In this document: positions 36,546-46,654 of the stretch, in pieces
Layout: each line of letters opens with the position of its first letter
How positions within the stretch are numbered: position 1 is the first letter of the stretch
Assembly (NCBI RefSeq): GCF_003934165.1
Contig: NZ_ML133511.1
Location: forward strand, 156,023 to 220,022
Origin: Borborobacter arsenicus
GTDB taxonomy: Bacteria; Pseudomonadota; Alphaproteobacteria; Rhizobiales; Rhizobiaceae
Direction of reading: 5' to 3'
DNA: 64,000 bases
Made by a program: the position numbers and the translations under genes
The notes under the pieces: generated by a model
What the model was told of the DNA's origin: nothing
What the model saw: the letters and a program-made list of their open reading frames with translations, nothing else
Databases searched by the model: none

Positions 36546-37967
36546 CTAAATCACCTTGCCGGGATTCATGATCCCGGCCGGATCGAAGGCGGCTTTCATG
36601 CGCCTCATCAGGTCGATGGCGATGGGCTGGCTGGTGGCGATCAGTTCGGCGCGCTTCATCTGGCCGATGCCGTGCTCCGCCGAGATCGAACCGTTCATCT
36701 CGCGCACCAGGTCGTGCACCGCCTTGTTCATCTGCGGATAGAGCCCCAGGAAGGCCTCCGCCTCCATGCCCACCGGCTGCGAAATATTGTAGTGCAGATT
36801 ACCGTCGCCCATATGGCCGAAACAGGCGATGCGTGCGCCGGGGCAGACCGCAGCGACCGCCTTCGCGCCCCGCTCGATGAATTGCGGGATCGAGGCCACC
36901 GGCACGGAAATATCATGCTTGATCGAGCCGCCTTCGGGCCGCTGCGAATCCGACAGGCTTTCGCGCAGCCGCCAGAACGCGCTCGCCTGCGCCAAGCTGG
37001 AGGCAATCACCGCATCGCCGGCGATCTCCTCTTCCAAGGCTGCAATCAGCACCTCCTCCATCAGGGTCCTGGCATCCTTTGCCGAGCGCCCCGATGAAAT
37101 CTCGATCAGCACATGCCAGGGCCACTCGCCTTGCAGCGGCGCATGCGTATCGGCGATGTGCCGCACGGCAAAGCTGAGCACCATGTCGGAAATGAGTTCG
37201 AAAGCGGTCAGGCTGCCGCCGGCCTGATCCGTGGCGCGGCCAAACAGGTCAAGGGCCGCCTGCGGCGATTTAAGCCCCACCCAGGCGACCTCTCTGCCCT
37301 TCGGCCTAGCGAACAGCTTCAGCACGGCGGCGGTGATGACGCCCAGCGTGCCTTCCGCGCCGATAAAAAGGTTCTTCAGATCGTAGCCGGTATTGTCCTT
37401 CTTCAGCTTGCGCAAATCGTCGAACACCTCACCCGTCGGCAGCACGACCTCGAGGCCAAGGCACAGTTCGCGCGCATTGCCATAGGCCAGAACGCCGGTG
37501 CCGCCGGCATTGGACGACAGATTGCCGCCGATCTCGCATGAGCCCTGCGAACCGAGCGACAGCGGAAACAACCGGTCGGCGGCATCGACCGCCGCATGCA
37601 GCGCCTCCAGCACGACGCCGGCTTCGGCTGTCACTGTATTGGACAGCGTGTCGATCTCGCGGATGCGGTTGAGGCGCGACAGCGACAGGACGACCTGCCC
37701 GCCCGAGCGATCCGGCATCTGCGCTCCGACCAGTCCGGTATTGCCGCCCTGCGGCACGATCGGCGTGCGCGTCTGAGTGGCAAGCTGCATGATGCGGCTC
37801 ACCTCGTCCACGCTGCCGGGCCGCAGCACCAGCGGCGAGATGCCGGCAAACAAGGCCCGCCGCTCGGTCAGATAGGGCGCGGTTTCGGCTATATCGCGCA
37901 GTGCATGGCGCTCGCCGACGATTGCCGCAAAACGGTCGAGCAAGGCAGGGTCGAGTGTACCGGTCAT
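36546..37967 (-). CDS. FAD-linked oxidase, D-lactate/D-2-hydroxyacid dehydrogenase type
   Basis: The 473-residue flavoprotein has a PCMH-type FAD domain (PIVPQGGNTGLVGAQMP, then GSCEIGGNLSSNAGGTGVLAYG) and a FAD-oxidase C-terminal domain with CFGHMGDGNLHYNIS and SAEHGIGQMKR, where the histidines bind metal and substrate. Likely substrates are D-2-hydroxyglutarate, D-lactate or glycolate; sequence alone does not decide. It follows the Sua5-type gene by 9 bases, so the two are co-transcribed. A family B repeat lies right after the stop. Confidence 0.92.
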   Translation of the reverse strand: MTGTLDPALLDRFAAIVGERHALRDIAETAPYLTERRALFAGISPLVLRPGSVDEVSRIMQLATQTRTPIVPQGGNTGLVGAQMPDRSGGQVVLSLSRLNRIREIDTLSNTVTAEAGVVLEALHAAVDAADRLFPLSLGSQGSCEIGGNLSSNAGGTGVLAYGNARELCLGLEVVLPTGEVFDDLRKLKKDNTGYDLKNLFIGAEGTLGVITAAVLKLFARPKGREVAWVGLKSPQAALDLFGRATDQAGGSLTAFELISDMVLSFAVRHIADTHAPLQGEWPWHVLIEISSGRSAKDARTLMEEVLIAALEEEIAGDAVIASSLAQASAFWRLRESLSDSQRPEGGSIKHDISVPVASIPQFIERGAKAVAAVCPGARIACFGHMGDGNLHYNISQPVGMEAEAFLGLYPQMNKAVHDLVREMNGSISAEHGIGQMKRAELIATSQPIAIDLMRRMKAAFDPAGIMNPGKVI

Positions 37968-37976
37968 AAGACCAGC

Positions 37977-38960
37977 CTACGAGGCGGCGGCGGCGTTGTC
38001 ACGCGGCGCGGCTGCCCGCGCCAGACGGTCGTTGATCGCTTCTCCCAGTCCTTCCGCCGAGATCGGCTCCACGGCAATGACGGCGGCACCGCTGCGGTCA
38101 AGCGCCTGGAGATGGGCGAAAAGATTGCTCGCCGCCTCGCGCAGGTCACCGCGGGGCGACAGGTTCAGTATGGCGACGGCATGCTCCGCCCCCTTGGCGC
38201 GCTCCGGCCCGAAGGCGAGCAGCGCCTCGCCGGGCCTCACCTCTCCCACTCCCAGCCGCACCGCAGCCCCCGGCGCATAGTGCGAGGCCATCATGCCCGG
38301 CGCCTGGATGCCGGCTTCCACGCCGCGATGCAGCCGCGTGCCCGCCACGCCGACAAGTTCCGGCCCGGTGATGCCGCCCGGTCGCAGCAAATGCAGCCTG
38401 CCATCCTCGACCTTGACGATGGTGGATTCCAACCCAACGGGCGTTGCCCCGCCATCGACCACCAGCTTGATCCGCCCGCCGAGATCGACCGCCACGGCCG
38501 CAGCCGAAGTCGGGCTGATGCGGCCTGAGGAGTTCGCACTGGGAGCGGCCAGCGGGCGTCCGAATTTTCCGATCAGACCCGCACCGAAGCCGCGCGGCAT
38601 GCGCACCGCGATGGTGTCGAGGCCGGCGCGCACCAGCGGATGGATCGCGCTGCCCTCGCGATGCCGCAGCACCAGCGTCAGCGGACCGGGCCAGAATTTT
38701 TCCGCCAGCCGGCGTGACAGCGGATCGAATATAGCGAAGCTCTCGGCCATTTCCAGCGAGGCGACATGGGCGATCAACGGGTTGAAGCGCGGCCTTCCCT
38801 TGGCCTCGAAAATCCGCGCCACCGCCTCGCCATTGGTGGCGTCGCCGGCAAGCCCGTAGACCGTCTCGGTCGGGATGGCGACCACTTCGCCCTGCGCCAA
38901 CAGGTCCAGCGCCCGCTCCAAAGCTGCCGCCCCTTCAAGAATATCCGCCACGCTTTCCAT
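37977..38960 (-). CDS. L-threonylcarbamoyladenylate synthase, Sua5 type
   Basis: The 327-residue enzyme makes threonylcarbamoyl-AMP for the t6A37 modification of ANN-reading tRNAs. The YrdC domain contains VVAIPTETVYGLAGDATN, KGRPRFNPLIAH, and APSANSSGRISPT. A C-terminal Sua5 domain begins after SHYAPGAAVRL, giving the long form rather than the short TsaC. The ATG is at 38960. It lies 50 bases after glyS and 9 bases before the FAD oxidase on the same strand. Confidence 0.94.
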   Translation of the reverse strand: MESVADILEGAAALERALDLLAQGEVVAIPTETVYGLAGDATNGEAVARIFEAKGRPRFNPLIAHVASLEMAESFAIFDPLSRRLAEKFWPGPLTLVLRHREGSAIHPLVRAGLDTIAVRMPRGFGAGLIGKFGRPLAAPSANSSGRISPTSAAAVAVDLGGRIKLVVDGGATPVGLESTIVKVEDGRLHLLRPGGITGPELVGVAGTRLHRGVEAGIQAPGMMASHYAPGAAVRLGVGEVRPGEALLAFGPERAKGAEHAVAILNLSPRGDLREAASNLFAHLQALDRSGAAVIAVEPISAEGLGEAINDRLARAAAPRDNAAAAS

Positions 38961-39010
38961 CCCGTTTCGACCTGCCCGCCTATAGCCTTCCAGCCGGCGG
39001 GGCGAAACAC

Positions 39011-41218
39011 CTATCCGGCGATCCTGGAGAAATCCGCCACCTGGTCGGTAGCTGCACGGATGCGCGCCAAGAGCGCCAGCCGGTTGGCCCGCACCGCCTC
39101 GTCCTCGGCATTGACCAGCACGTCTTCGAAGAAGGTATCGACCGGTTCACGCAATGCGCTAAGCGCCAGCATGGCGGCCGAAAAGTCTTCATTCTGAATC
39201 GCTTGGCCGGCTTCCTTCTCAGCCTGATTCACCGCCGCAAACAGCTTTTTCTCGGTATTTTCGGCAAGCAGCCCCGGATCGACTGCATCCGCGATGCGCG
39301 TCTTCTTCTTCTCCTCGGCGGCCAGGATGTTTGCCGCGCGCTTGGTGCCAGCCAAAAGGTTCTTGCCGTCCTCGCTGTCGAGGAACTTGCCCAGCGCTTC
39401 GACGCGACGCACGATCATCAGAAGGTCGTCGTTGGATGACAGCGCGATCTCCCCCCTTGAGGGAGAGATCAAGTGCGAGCCCGCCGCCAGCACGGCGTCG
39501 ATCAGATCATGCCGCGCGCCCTGGTCGCGCAGATAGACCTTCAGACGGTCATGGAAGAAGGAGAGGAGGTCGACGGTCGGGAGATCGAGCAAGCGTCCCT
39601 GCAGGATGGGAGTTGCGGCATGCGAGAACTGATCGCTCAGCCCCAGCCTCACCCCGTTCTCCACCACGATCCGGATCACGCCAAGCGCGGCGCGGCGCAG
39701 GGCGAACGGGTCCTTGGAACCAGTGGGCTTCTCGTCGATGGCCCAGAAGCCAACTAGCGTGTCGAGCTTGTCGGCCAGCGCTATCGCCACCGAAACCGGA
39801 TCGGCCGGCACACGGTCGGACGGGCCCTGCGGCTTGTAATGCTCCTCGATCGCTGCAGCGACGCTGGCATCCTCGCCCTGGAGAGCGGCATATTTGCGCC
39901 CCATAGCGCCTTGCAGTTCGGGAAACTCGCCGACGATCTCGGTCTGCAAATCGGCCTTGGCCAACACCGCCGCGCGCGCAGCCAATTCAGGATCGGCACC
40001 GACGATCGGCGCGATCTCGCGCGCCAGCCTTGCAATGCGCTCCACGCGCTGCCCTTGCGTACCGAGCTTGGCATGGAAGGTCACGCCGAGATGATCGAGC
40101 CGGGCCATGCGCTGGTCGAGCGGCTTGGCAAGATCGAGCCCGAATCTTTCCGCCGATGCCGTCAGCAGGCCAAGGTCCGGCACGTTTGCCTGGTCCGTTT
40201 TCCAGAAATGCACGGCGTCCGACAGCCGGGCGCGAACCACCTTGCCATTGCCGTGAGCGATTTCCTTGCCGCCGTCCTTCGCCTCGATATTGGCAACGAG
40301 GATGAAGCGATTGGAGAGGTTTTCCGCCTCGTCCTGAACCCGTGTCACGAAGCATTTCTGGTTGGCACGGATGGTCAGCCGGATCACTTCGGCAGGGATA
40401 TCGAGGAAGTCCTGCTCGAACTCGCCAAGCAGCACCACCGGCCATTCGACCAGCCCGGAAACCTCCTCCAGCAGCCCCTCGTCCTCGACCAGTTCCAGCC
40501 CATTGGCAAAGGCGAGGTTGCGCGCATCGGCAAGGATGATCTCCTTGCGCCGGTCTGCATCGAGCACGACTTTGGCCGCTTCCAACTTCGCTACATAATC
40601 CTCGAAGCGGCGCACGCTGATTGCCTCCGGGGCATGGAAGCGGTGGCCATAGGTGACGTTGCCGGAGCGGATGCCGCCCACCTCGAAATCGACCACCATC
40701 GGTTCTTCCGTCTCCGGGCCGAAGGTGCAGACGATCGATTGCAGCGGACGAACCCAGTGCAGGCTGCCGGGCCTGGCCGAAGCCGGCCCCCAGCGCATGG
40801 ATTTCGGCCAGGGAAAGGCTCGGATTACCGCCGGTATCAGTTCGGCAATGATCTCTTCGGCCGCCCTGCCCGGCTTCGAGATACGGGCAATGTAGAAATC
40901 GCCCTTCCTGGGATCGGACTGGATCTCGGCCTGGCCGATATCGCTCAGGCCCGCCGAGCGCAGGAAGCCGGCAATCGCCTGCTCCGGTGCCTTGGTGCTG
41001 GGGCCGCGCCGTTCTTCCTGCACATCGCGCGAGCGCGCCGTCAGACCGCGAATGTCGAGTGTGAGCCGCCGCGGCGTCCAATATTCGCGCGCCGCCTCAT
41101 AGGTCAGCCCGGCCTCCACCAGACCGTCGGCCACCATCTTCTTCAGGTCGCCCGCCGCCTTGCGCTGCATGCGCGCGGGAATCTCTTCAGAACGAAGTTC
41201 AAGCAGAAGATCAGGCAT
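39011..41218 (-). CDS. glyS: Glycyl-tRNA synthetase beta subunit
   Basis: The 735-residue subunit pairs with GlyQ to charge tRNA-Gly in the bacterial alpha2beta2 enzyme. It begins [18 protein letters not shown]. Typical segments are [49 protein letters not shown]-type active region (here [11 protein letters not shown]), and a C-terminal helical anticodon-binding part. Its ATG shares one base with the glyQ stop (TAATG), so the 56-residue upstream extension inside glyQ is rejected. Confidence 0.97.
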   Translation of the reverse strand: MPDLLLELRSEEIPARMQRKAAGDLKKMVADGLVEAGLTYEAAREYWTPRRLTLDIRGLTARSRDVQEERRGPSTKAPEQAIAGFLRSAGLSDIGQAEIQSDPRKGDFYIARISKPGRAAEEIIAELIPAVIRAFPWPKSMRWGPASARPGSLHWVRPLQSIVCTFGPETEEPMVVDFEVGGIRSGNVTYGHRFHAPEAISVRRFEDYVAKLEAAKVVLDADRRKEIILADARNLAFANGLELVEDEGLLEEVSGLVEWPVVLLGEFEQDFLDIPAEVIRLTIRANQKCFVTRVQDEAENLSNRFILVANIEAKDGGKEIAHGNGKVVRARLSDAVHFWKTDQANVPDLGLLTASAERFGLDLAKPLDQRMARLDHLGVTFHAKLGTQGQRVERIARLAREIAPIVGADPELAARAAVLAKADLQTEIVGEFPELQGAMGRKYAALQGEDASVAAAIEEHYKPQGPSDRVPADPVSVAIALADKLDTLVGFWAIDEKPTGSKDPFALRRAALGVIRIVVENGVRLGLSDQFSHAATPILQGRLLDLPTVDLLSFFHDRLKVYLRDQGARHDLIDAVLAAGSHLISPSRGEIALSSNDDLLMIVRRVEALGKFLDSEDGKNLLAGTKRAANILAAEEKKKTRIADAVDPGLLAENTEKKLFAAVNQAEKEAGQAIQNEDFSAAMLALSALREPVDTFFEDVLVNAEDEAVRANRLALLARIRAATDQVADFSRIAG

Positions 41219-42171
41219 TACGCGGCCTCGCCAATGTAACCAAAGCCGCCGGCCTCGGTCTGCAAAAATGCCTCGCCGCATTGGCGCGACAGGTTGCGCA
41301 CGCGCAGAATGTAGCTCTGCCGCTCGGTCACCGAGATGACGCCGCGCGCGTCGAGCAGGTTGAAAACATGGCTTGCCTTGATGCACTGGTCATAGGCCGG
41401 CAGCACCATCTGGTGCGGCTTGCCGTCCACCCTATCGGCGCCGGCCTTCAGCAACGCCTCGCATTCGGCTTCCGCATCCTCGAAATGCTTCAAGAGCATG
41501 GCGGTATCGGCATGCTCGAAATTGTAGCGCGAATATTCCTGCTCGGCCTGCAGGAACACGTCGCCATAGGTCACCTTCTCGGCCCCTTCGCGGCCGTTGA
41601 AATTCAGATCGTAGACATTGTCCACGCCCTGCACATACATGGCCAGCCGCTCCAGACCGTAGGTCAGCTCGCCCGCCACCGGCGCACATTCGATGCCGCA
41701 GACCTGCTGGAAATAGGTGAATTGTGACACTTCCATGCCGTCGCACCAGCATTCCCAGCCCAGCCCCCAGGCACCCAGCGTCGGGCTTTCCCAGTCATCC
41801 TCGACGAAGCGGATGTCATGCAGCAGCGGATCGACGCCGATGGCGTCGAGCGAGCCCAGATAGAGCTCCTGCAGATTGACCGGGTTGGGCTTCAGGATCA
41901 CCTGATACTGGTAGTAGTGCTGCAGCCGGTTCGGGTTCTCGCCATAGCGGCCGTCCTTGGGCCGGCGCGAGGGCTGGACATAGGCAGCGTTCCACGGCTT
42001 CGGCCCCAGCGCGCGCAGCGTGGTCGCCGGGTGGAAGGTGCCGGCGCCGACTTCGAGGTCGTAGGGCTGCAGCACCACGCAACCGTAATTCGCCCAATAT
42101 TCATGCAGCGTCAGGATCAGCCCCTGGAACGAGCGGCTGGGATGCATATGGGCGGGCAATTTCACGGTCAC
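41218..42171 (-). CDS. glyQ: Glycyl-tRNA synthetase alpha subunit
   Basis: The 317-residue catalytic subunit contains the hallmarks [58 protein letters not shown] and [20 protein letters not shown]. The GTG at 42171 is the chosen start, with GAGG upstream; an ATG at 42147 is possible. It is translationally coupled to glyS. The upstream 134 bases before the family B repeat contain no T-box-like element; T-boxes would not be expected in this group. Confidence 0.97.
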   Translation of the reverse strand: MTVKLPAHMHPSRSFQGLILTLHEYWANYGCVVLQPYDLEVGAGTFHPATTLRALGPKPWNAAYVQPSRRPKDGRYGENPNRLQHYYQYQVILKPNPVNLQELYLGSLDAIGVDPLLHDIRFVEDDWESPTLGAWGLGWECWCDGMEVSQFTYFQQVCGIECAPVAGELTYGLERLAMYVQGVDNVYDLNFNGREGAEKVTYGDVFLQAEQEYSRYNFEHADTAMLLKHFEDAEAECEALLKAGADRVDGKPHQMVLPAYDQCIKASHVFNLLDARGVISVTERQSYILRVRNLSRQCGEAFLQTEAGGFGYIGEAA

Positions 42172-42305
42172 GGGGAGCCTCGGCGGATCGGGCCAAAAGA
42201 TGGCCCGTCCTATTCCGGCCGGCCGGAAGCGTCAAGTTTTGCCAAAGTAGAAGAGACGGGGAAACATCAGCGCGGCATCCGGGCCGATCGAGCGCACCAG
42301 ACCCG

Positions 42306-42432
42306 CGTCATCCCGGCCGATCGAGCGAAGCGAGAGAAGAGCCGGGACCCATTCCGTGATTGATCTCGAAGGTAGGCGGAATGGATCCCGGATACGCTGC
42401 TTGCTATCGCTACGCAGCGTTCCGGGATGACG
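42306..42432. repeat. Palindromic repeat family B, copy 3
   Basis: A 127-bp imperfect inverted repeat from CGTCATCCCGGCCGATCGAG to GTTCCGGGATGACG. It is nearly identical in its outer arms and GGATCCCGGATACGCTGCTT segment to copies at 32396 and 36415. It ends 19 bases from the TPR/LysM stop. Confidence 0.9.
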
Positions 42433-42450
42433 AAGAAGATCGCTGAATGA

Positions 42451-44454
42451 TCAGTCGGCCACTACCGGTAGTATGAGCTGCTGTCCCGGCACGATGCGGC
42501 CCGGATCGCCCTGAAGCTGCGGATTAAGATGCAATATCTCCTGGTAGCGATTGCCGCTGCCCAGCACTTCGGTGGCGATCGACCAGAGCGACTGGCCGGG
42601 CAGCACCTTGTAGGCCGCGGGCGTCGCACCGAGTTTTTCCGGCGGCTGGCCGAGCTCGCTTTTCTTGTCCGGCACAGGCGTGGGTGCCGGTTCCGCAGCA
42701 GGCGCGGCTGGGGCAGTTGGCGTTTCTGCTGCCTTCTTGCCTTCCAGTGGCGGCAGGCCCTCGGCCAGTTTCTTCTGCACTTGCGCCAGCACGTCTGGCT
42801 CCGGCTTCATGTCGCGCGCATGGCTCCACTGGAACGTCGCCTCAAGCCTGCGACCGGCGCGCCAATAGGCATCGCCAAGGTGATCGTTGAGGATCGGGTC
42901 GTCGGGCTTCAGCGAAACGGCGCGCTCAAGTTCGGTCACGGCCTCGTCGAAGCGGCCGAGCTTGTAATAGGCCCAGCCGAGCGAATCGACGATGTAGCCA
43001 TCACTTGGCCGCAGTTCGACCGCCTTGCGGATCATGTCGAGGCCTTCTTCCAGGTTCAAATCCATGTCGACCCAGGAATAGCCGAGATAGTTCAGCACCT
43101 GCGGCTGGTCGGGCTGAAGCTCCAGCGCCTTGCGGAAATTCGGCTCGGCCTTCGGCCATTCCTTCAGCCGCTCATAGGCGATGCCGCGCTGGTAGAAGAT
43201 ATTCCAGTTAGACGTCTCCGGCTCGGCAAGCTTGGCCACCGCCTTGTCATAGACATCGGCGGCGGCGCGGAAATTCTCGGTCGATGAATAGACCCCGCCC
43301 AGCGCCAGATAGGCGCGCATGTCTTCGGGGTCCTGGTCGAGCAGCGCCTTGAGATGGGCTATCGCCTCCTCATGCCGGTCGAGATCGGCAAGGTTGAGCC
43401 CGAGTTGCAATTCGGCGGCGCGCTTCAGCGGCGAATCCGCCGGCACGCGCTGGTAGAGCGCGATCGCCTCCTCGGCCTTCTCCTGTTGCTCGGCAACCCC
43501 GGCAAGCTGCAACAGCACGGCGTCGCTGTCGGGCTTAAGCGCCAGCGCATATTGCAGATAGATACGCACGAAGGGCTCGCCGCCGCCGCGATTGAGCGCG
43601 CTGGCCAGATCGAGCAGGATTTCGCTGGAACCTGTCGCCGGATCGGCAACAAGCGGGGAAACCGCCTCGCCGCTTTCAATTCTTGCGCGCAGGGCAATCA
43701 GCGGCACCCGGCCGGACACGAAGCCTTCCGCCTTGTCCAGCACGGCCAATGCCTTGTCCTTTTCGCCGCGCGCGGCTAGCGAGCGGGCGTGGGCTTCGGC
43801 GGCCCGCAGCCAGGTCTCGGGTGCTGCCCCGCCGGCCTGGACGTTGTCGATCACCTCACCGAAAATGCGGTCCGCTGCTTCCGTATCTCCAGCGACATCG
43901 GCAATCAGGGCCCGGTGATAGGTCGTGAACAGCTGATACCATTCCGGACCCTTGAGCTTTTCCAGATAGCTCATTGCGTCCTTGCTGTCGCCGTCGCCCG
44001 TCTTGGCCCAGGCCGTCATCACGCTGGAGATCAGCCGGTCGAGATCCGATTCGAGGCTGAGCTTGAGCAGGGTTTCGGCCGCCGCATAGTCTTTCTTGCG
44101 GAAGGCCTCGACCGCCAGCGCCACGCGCGAGAAGCGCTCGATGTCGGGCACCTTCTTGAGCTTTTCGGCATAGGGCAGCGATTCTTCGAAGCGCCCCTGC
44201 GCAATCAGGGCCAGCATCAGGCTTTGCTGCAACTGCTCGTTCTCGGTGTCGAAGGCGAGCGCGCGCTTGTAATAGGCGATGGCGCTGTCGAGGTCATTGT
44301 CGACTTCGGCCACGCGCGCCGCCAGATAGGCGCCCGAAAGCGAACTGATCTTGACCGGCTGGTCGGGTTGCTTGGCAAGTGCGGGCGGCGCCATCGCCAG
44401 CAGCCCGGCCAGTATCGAAGCACCTGCAAGCCAGGCAACGCGTCTTTGCCGCAT
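42451..44454 (-). CDS. Secreted TPR-repeat protein with C-terminal LysM domain
   Basis: The 667-residue protein opens with a signal peptide (GASILAGLLAMAPPALAKQ). Most of it is tetratricopeptide repeats, for example YLAARVAEVDNDLDSAIAYY and VLNYLGYSWVDMDLNLEEGL. A Pro/Ala-rich linker (about 565-605) leads to a LysM domain at the end (YKVLPGQSLWSIATEVLGSG). TPRs bind proteins and LysM binds glycan, so a periplasmic scaffold tethered to peptidoglycan is inferred. The ATG at 44454 has GGAAGGGATC ahead. An upstream in-frame ATG at 44499 is weaker. Confidence 0.88.
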   Translation of the reverse strand: MRQRRVAWLAGASILAGLLAMAPPALAKQPDQPVKISSLSGAYLAARVAEVDNDLDSAIAYYKRALAFDTENEQLQQSLMLALIAQGRFEESLPYAEKLKKVPDIERFSRVALAVEAFRKKDYAAAETLLKLSLESDLDRLISSVMTAWAKTGDGDSKDAMSYLEKLKGPEWYQLFTTYHRALIADVAGDTEAADRIFGEVIDNVQAGGAAPETWLRAAEAHARSLAARGEKDKALAVLDKAEGFVSGRVPLIALRARIESGEAVSPLVADPATGSSEILLDLASALNRGGGEPFVRIYLQYALALKPDSDAVLLQLAGVAEQQEKAEEAIALYQRVPADSPLKRAAELQLGLNLADLDRHEEAIAHLKALLDQDPEDMRAYLALGGVYSSTENFRAAADVYDKAVAKLAEPETSNWNIFYQRGIAYERLKEWPKAEPNFRKALELQPDQPQVLNYLGYSWVDMDLNLEEGLDMIRKAVELRPSDGYIVDSLGWAYYKLGRFDEAVTELERAVSLKPDDPILNDHLGDAYWRAGRRLEATFQWSHARDMKPEPDVLAQVQKKLAEGLPPLEGKKAAETPTAPAAPAAEPAPTPVPDKKSELGQPPEKLGATPAAYKVLPGQSLWSIATEVLGSGNRYQEILHLNPQLQGDPGRIVPGQQLILPVVAD

Positions 44455-44517
44455 TATGATCCCTTCCCGCCGCGCCGCTTGCTCGGACGCATGACTCATT
44501 GGACGATAGAGCGCAAA

Positions 44518-44546
44518 AGCATGGCCTTTTTGCGGTCGCGGTTCAA
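44518..44546 (-). promoter_or_regulatory. Candidate promoter of the TPR/LysM gene
   Basis: On the minus strand TTGAAC (44541-44546), 17 bases and CATGCT (44518-44523) lie 64 bases upstream of the chosen start. The match is modest. Confidence 0.3.
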
Positions 44547-44600
44547 TCCGTGCCGTCTGCATTCACTGTTTGGGCTGCCGGGCAAGCGTCGGAAAGCCCG

Positions 44601-45617
44601 TCAGACCACACGGCTGATGCAGAAATCAATCACGTCGATCAGCGCTGCCTTTTGTGGCGTCGCCTCCAGCGGCGCCAGCGCATCGCGCGCAATCTCGCCG
44701 AAATGGCGTGCGCGGCCGATCGTATCGGCAATTGCGCCATGGCGCGCCATCAGGCCGGTGGCCTTCTCGAAGGCGGCATCGTCGCTGACATTTTCCTCGA
44801 TGGAGTGTTTCCAGAACTCGCGTTCGGCCGGCGTGCCGCGCCGATAGGCGAGGATGACGGGAAGCGTGACCTTGCCCTCGCGGAAATCGTCGCCGACATT
44901 CTTGCCCAGATCGGTGGAATTGCCGCCATAGTCCAGCGCATCGTCGATAAGCTGGAAGGCGAGGCCGAGATTCATGCCGTAGGAGCGCAGCGCGGCCCGT
45001 TCAGGCTTGGAAGCCCCGGCAATGACCGGCCCGACTTCGGCCGCAGCCGAAAACAGCGCGGCGGTCTTGGCCTTGATCACGGAGAAATGCTCGTCCTCGG
45101 TCGTCTCGAGGTTCTTGGCCGCAGCGAGCTGCATCACCTCGCCCTCGGCGATGATGGAAGCAGCCGTGGACAGGATATCCAGAGCATCGAGCGAGCCGAC
45201 ATCGACCATCAGCCGAAACGCCTGGCCGAGCAGGAAATCGCCCACCAGCACGCTGGCCTGGTTGCCCCAGATCATGCGTGCCGTCTTCTTGCCGCGCCGC
45301 ATGCCGCTTTCATCGACTACGTCGTCATGCAGCAAGGTTGCCGTGTGCATGAATTCGACGCTGGTCGCCAGCTTGATGTGGCTTTCGCCCTCATAGCCGA
45401 ACATCTGGGCGGCAGCGAGCGTCAACATCGGCCGCAGCCGCTTGCCGCCAGACGAGATCAGGTGATTGGCGACCTCCGGTATCATCTCGACATCGGAGCC
45501 GGCCTTGGACAGGATCAGCTTGTTGACCCGGCCCATATCGGCTGCCGTCAACCCGATCAGTTCCTTGATGGAGGCGCCCTCACGCTTCCCATTATCGATG
45601 TTGACAACGACACCCAC
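44601..45617 (-). CDS. Long-chain polyprenyl diphosphate synthase
   Basis: The 338-residue trans-prenyltransferase extends IPP into the ubiquinone side chain. Both aspartate-rich motifs are present: LLHDDVVDESGMRRG (first) and FQLIDDALDYGG (second). SGGKRLRPML is also there. Chain length (octa-, nona- or decaprenyl) cannot be read safely; decaprenyl is usual in rhizobia. The GTG at 45617 is supported by GGAGAG upstream. Together with UbiA, Dxs, IspE and IspH it forms the isoprenoid theme of this window. Confidence 0.95.
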   Translation of the reverse strand: MGVVVNIDNGKREGASIKELIGLTAADMGRVNKLILSKAGSDVEMIPEVANHLISSGGKRLRPMLTLAAAQMFGYEGESHIKLATSVEFMHTATLLHDDVVDESGMRRGKKTARMIWGNQASVLVGDFLLGQAFRLMVDVGSLDALDILSTAASIIAEGEVMQLAAAKNLETTEDEHFSVIKAKTAALFSAAAEVGPVIAGASKPERAALRSYGMNLGLAFQLIDDALDYGGNSTDLGKNVGDDFREGKVTLPVILAYRRGTPAEREFWKHSIEENVSDDAAFEKATGLMARHGAIADTIGRARHFGEIARDALAPLEATPQKAALIDVIDFCISRVV

Positions 45618-45728
45618 TCGCGAACTCTCCGTTCCTCGGCCATACCCATCCCAACTGATGATTTAGGGCGGCAGCGCCTTGGTGGGCAAGAGGCGAATTG
45701 GCGCGGTGCGTGCAAAATCCGGCTTTTG

Positions 45729-46454
45729 TCACCGCAACTTATTGCGTCCAAGCCCACTCGCAAGCGCCGAGAATGACAGAGTGACCAGATATGCGCAGAG
45801 AAAGGCAATCCCGAAGAATTTGAACGCCTCCTCCATCAGGACGCTTCCAGGCATAGTCAGGTCGGCCATGTCCACCAGCGTTGAAAACGCCAGGAAAACC
45901 AGAGACATGGCAAGCAGAATCCAGTTGGTGAGATGGGCGATCGGCAATGCCGCCGCCGTGAAGGCGAGCAGAAACAGCGCATAGGCGGCCATGGTCACCA
46001 TTTCCGGAATTCCAATCAGGTAGCTGTGTTCATGCAGCATGAACAGGTCATCCAGACATGCCACCAAGCAAAACAGACCGCCAAGGAAAAGCGGGCGGAT
46101 GCGCCGGTCCGCCGATCCGGACTGTCGAAGGCATGCAGCGGCAAGGAGTGCGGTTGACGCAGCCGCCGCCCACAGCAGGACACCAAGATTGGAATAGAAG
46201 CCGAAATAGGCTGGCTGATCGGCAACAGCGGCGGGATCGCGGACAAAATACCAGTAATCGATGCCATATAGCCGGTCCAAAAGCACCATTATGCCGACGA
46301 GAGCGAGATTAATCGCCAGGACCAGAAAGAACCATCCCCAGGGCTGCTGCGAAACCTCGCGCTGGTAAACCTGGGCACGGGAAAGAACTGACAGAAGAAC
46401 GCCGTCCGATCTGCTGAAACCGCCGTGATTTCCTGCCGCTGTATTATGGCGCAT
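45729..46454 (-). CDS. Hypothetical multi-pass membrane protein
   Basis: The 241-residue protein has about six hydrophobic segments, starting with WGWFFLVLAINLALVGIMVLL. Notable polar pieces are ACLDDLFMLHEHSYLIGIPE and DMADLTMPGSVLMEEAFKFFG, with several conserved-looking His, Glu and Asp in or near helices. That pattern could bind metal, but no family was recognised. The ATG at 46454 follows a perfect AGGAGG. Divergent from the Abhydrolase_9-like gene across 200 bases; the pair appears inserted next to the polyprenyl synthase. Confidence 0.75.
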   Translation of the reverse strand: MRHNTAAGNHGGFSRSDGVLLSVLSRAQVYQREVSQQPWGWFFLVLAINLALVGIMVLLDRLYGIDYWYFVRDPAAVADQPAYFGFYSNLGVLLWAAAASTALLAAACLRQSGSADRRIRPLFLGGLFCLVACLDDLFMLHEHSYLIGIPEMVTMAAYALFLLAFTAAALPIAHLTNWILLAMSLVFLAFSTLVDMADLTMPGSVLMEEAFKFFGIAFLCAYLVTLSFSALASGLGRNKLR

Positions 46455-46654
46455 CCTTGCCTCCTGTGGTGGCATGTGCCCCCGGTAGATTGTGCAAGGA
46501 TGGCAAAAGCTTGGCCGGCTCAATAACGTTGCATGGCAGATTGTTTCAATCGCAGGTGGATTTTGTCTTGACCATGCGCCCTGAAGGCTACGCCGATCCG
46601 GCACAATTGTGCTAAGTCCCTGAACATTGCCTGTTTTTGCCGGGGCGGACCGCA

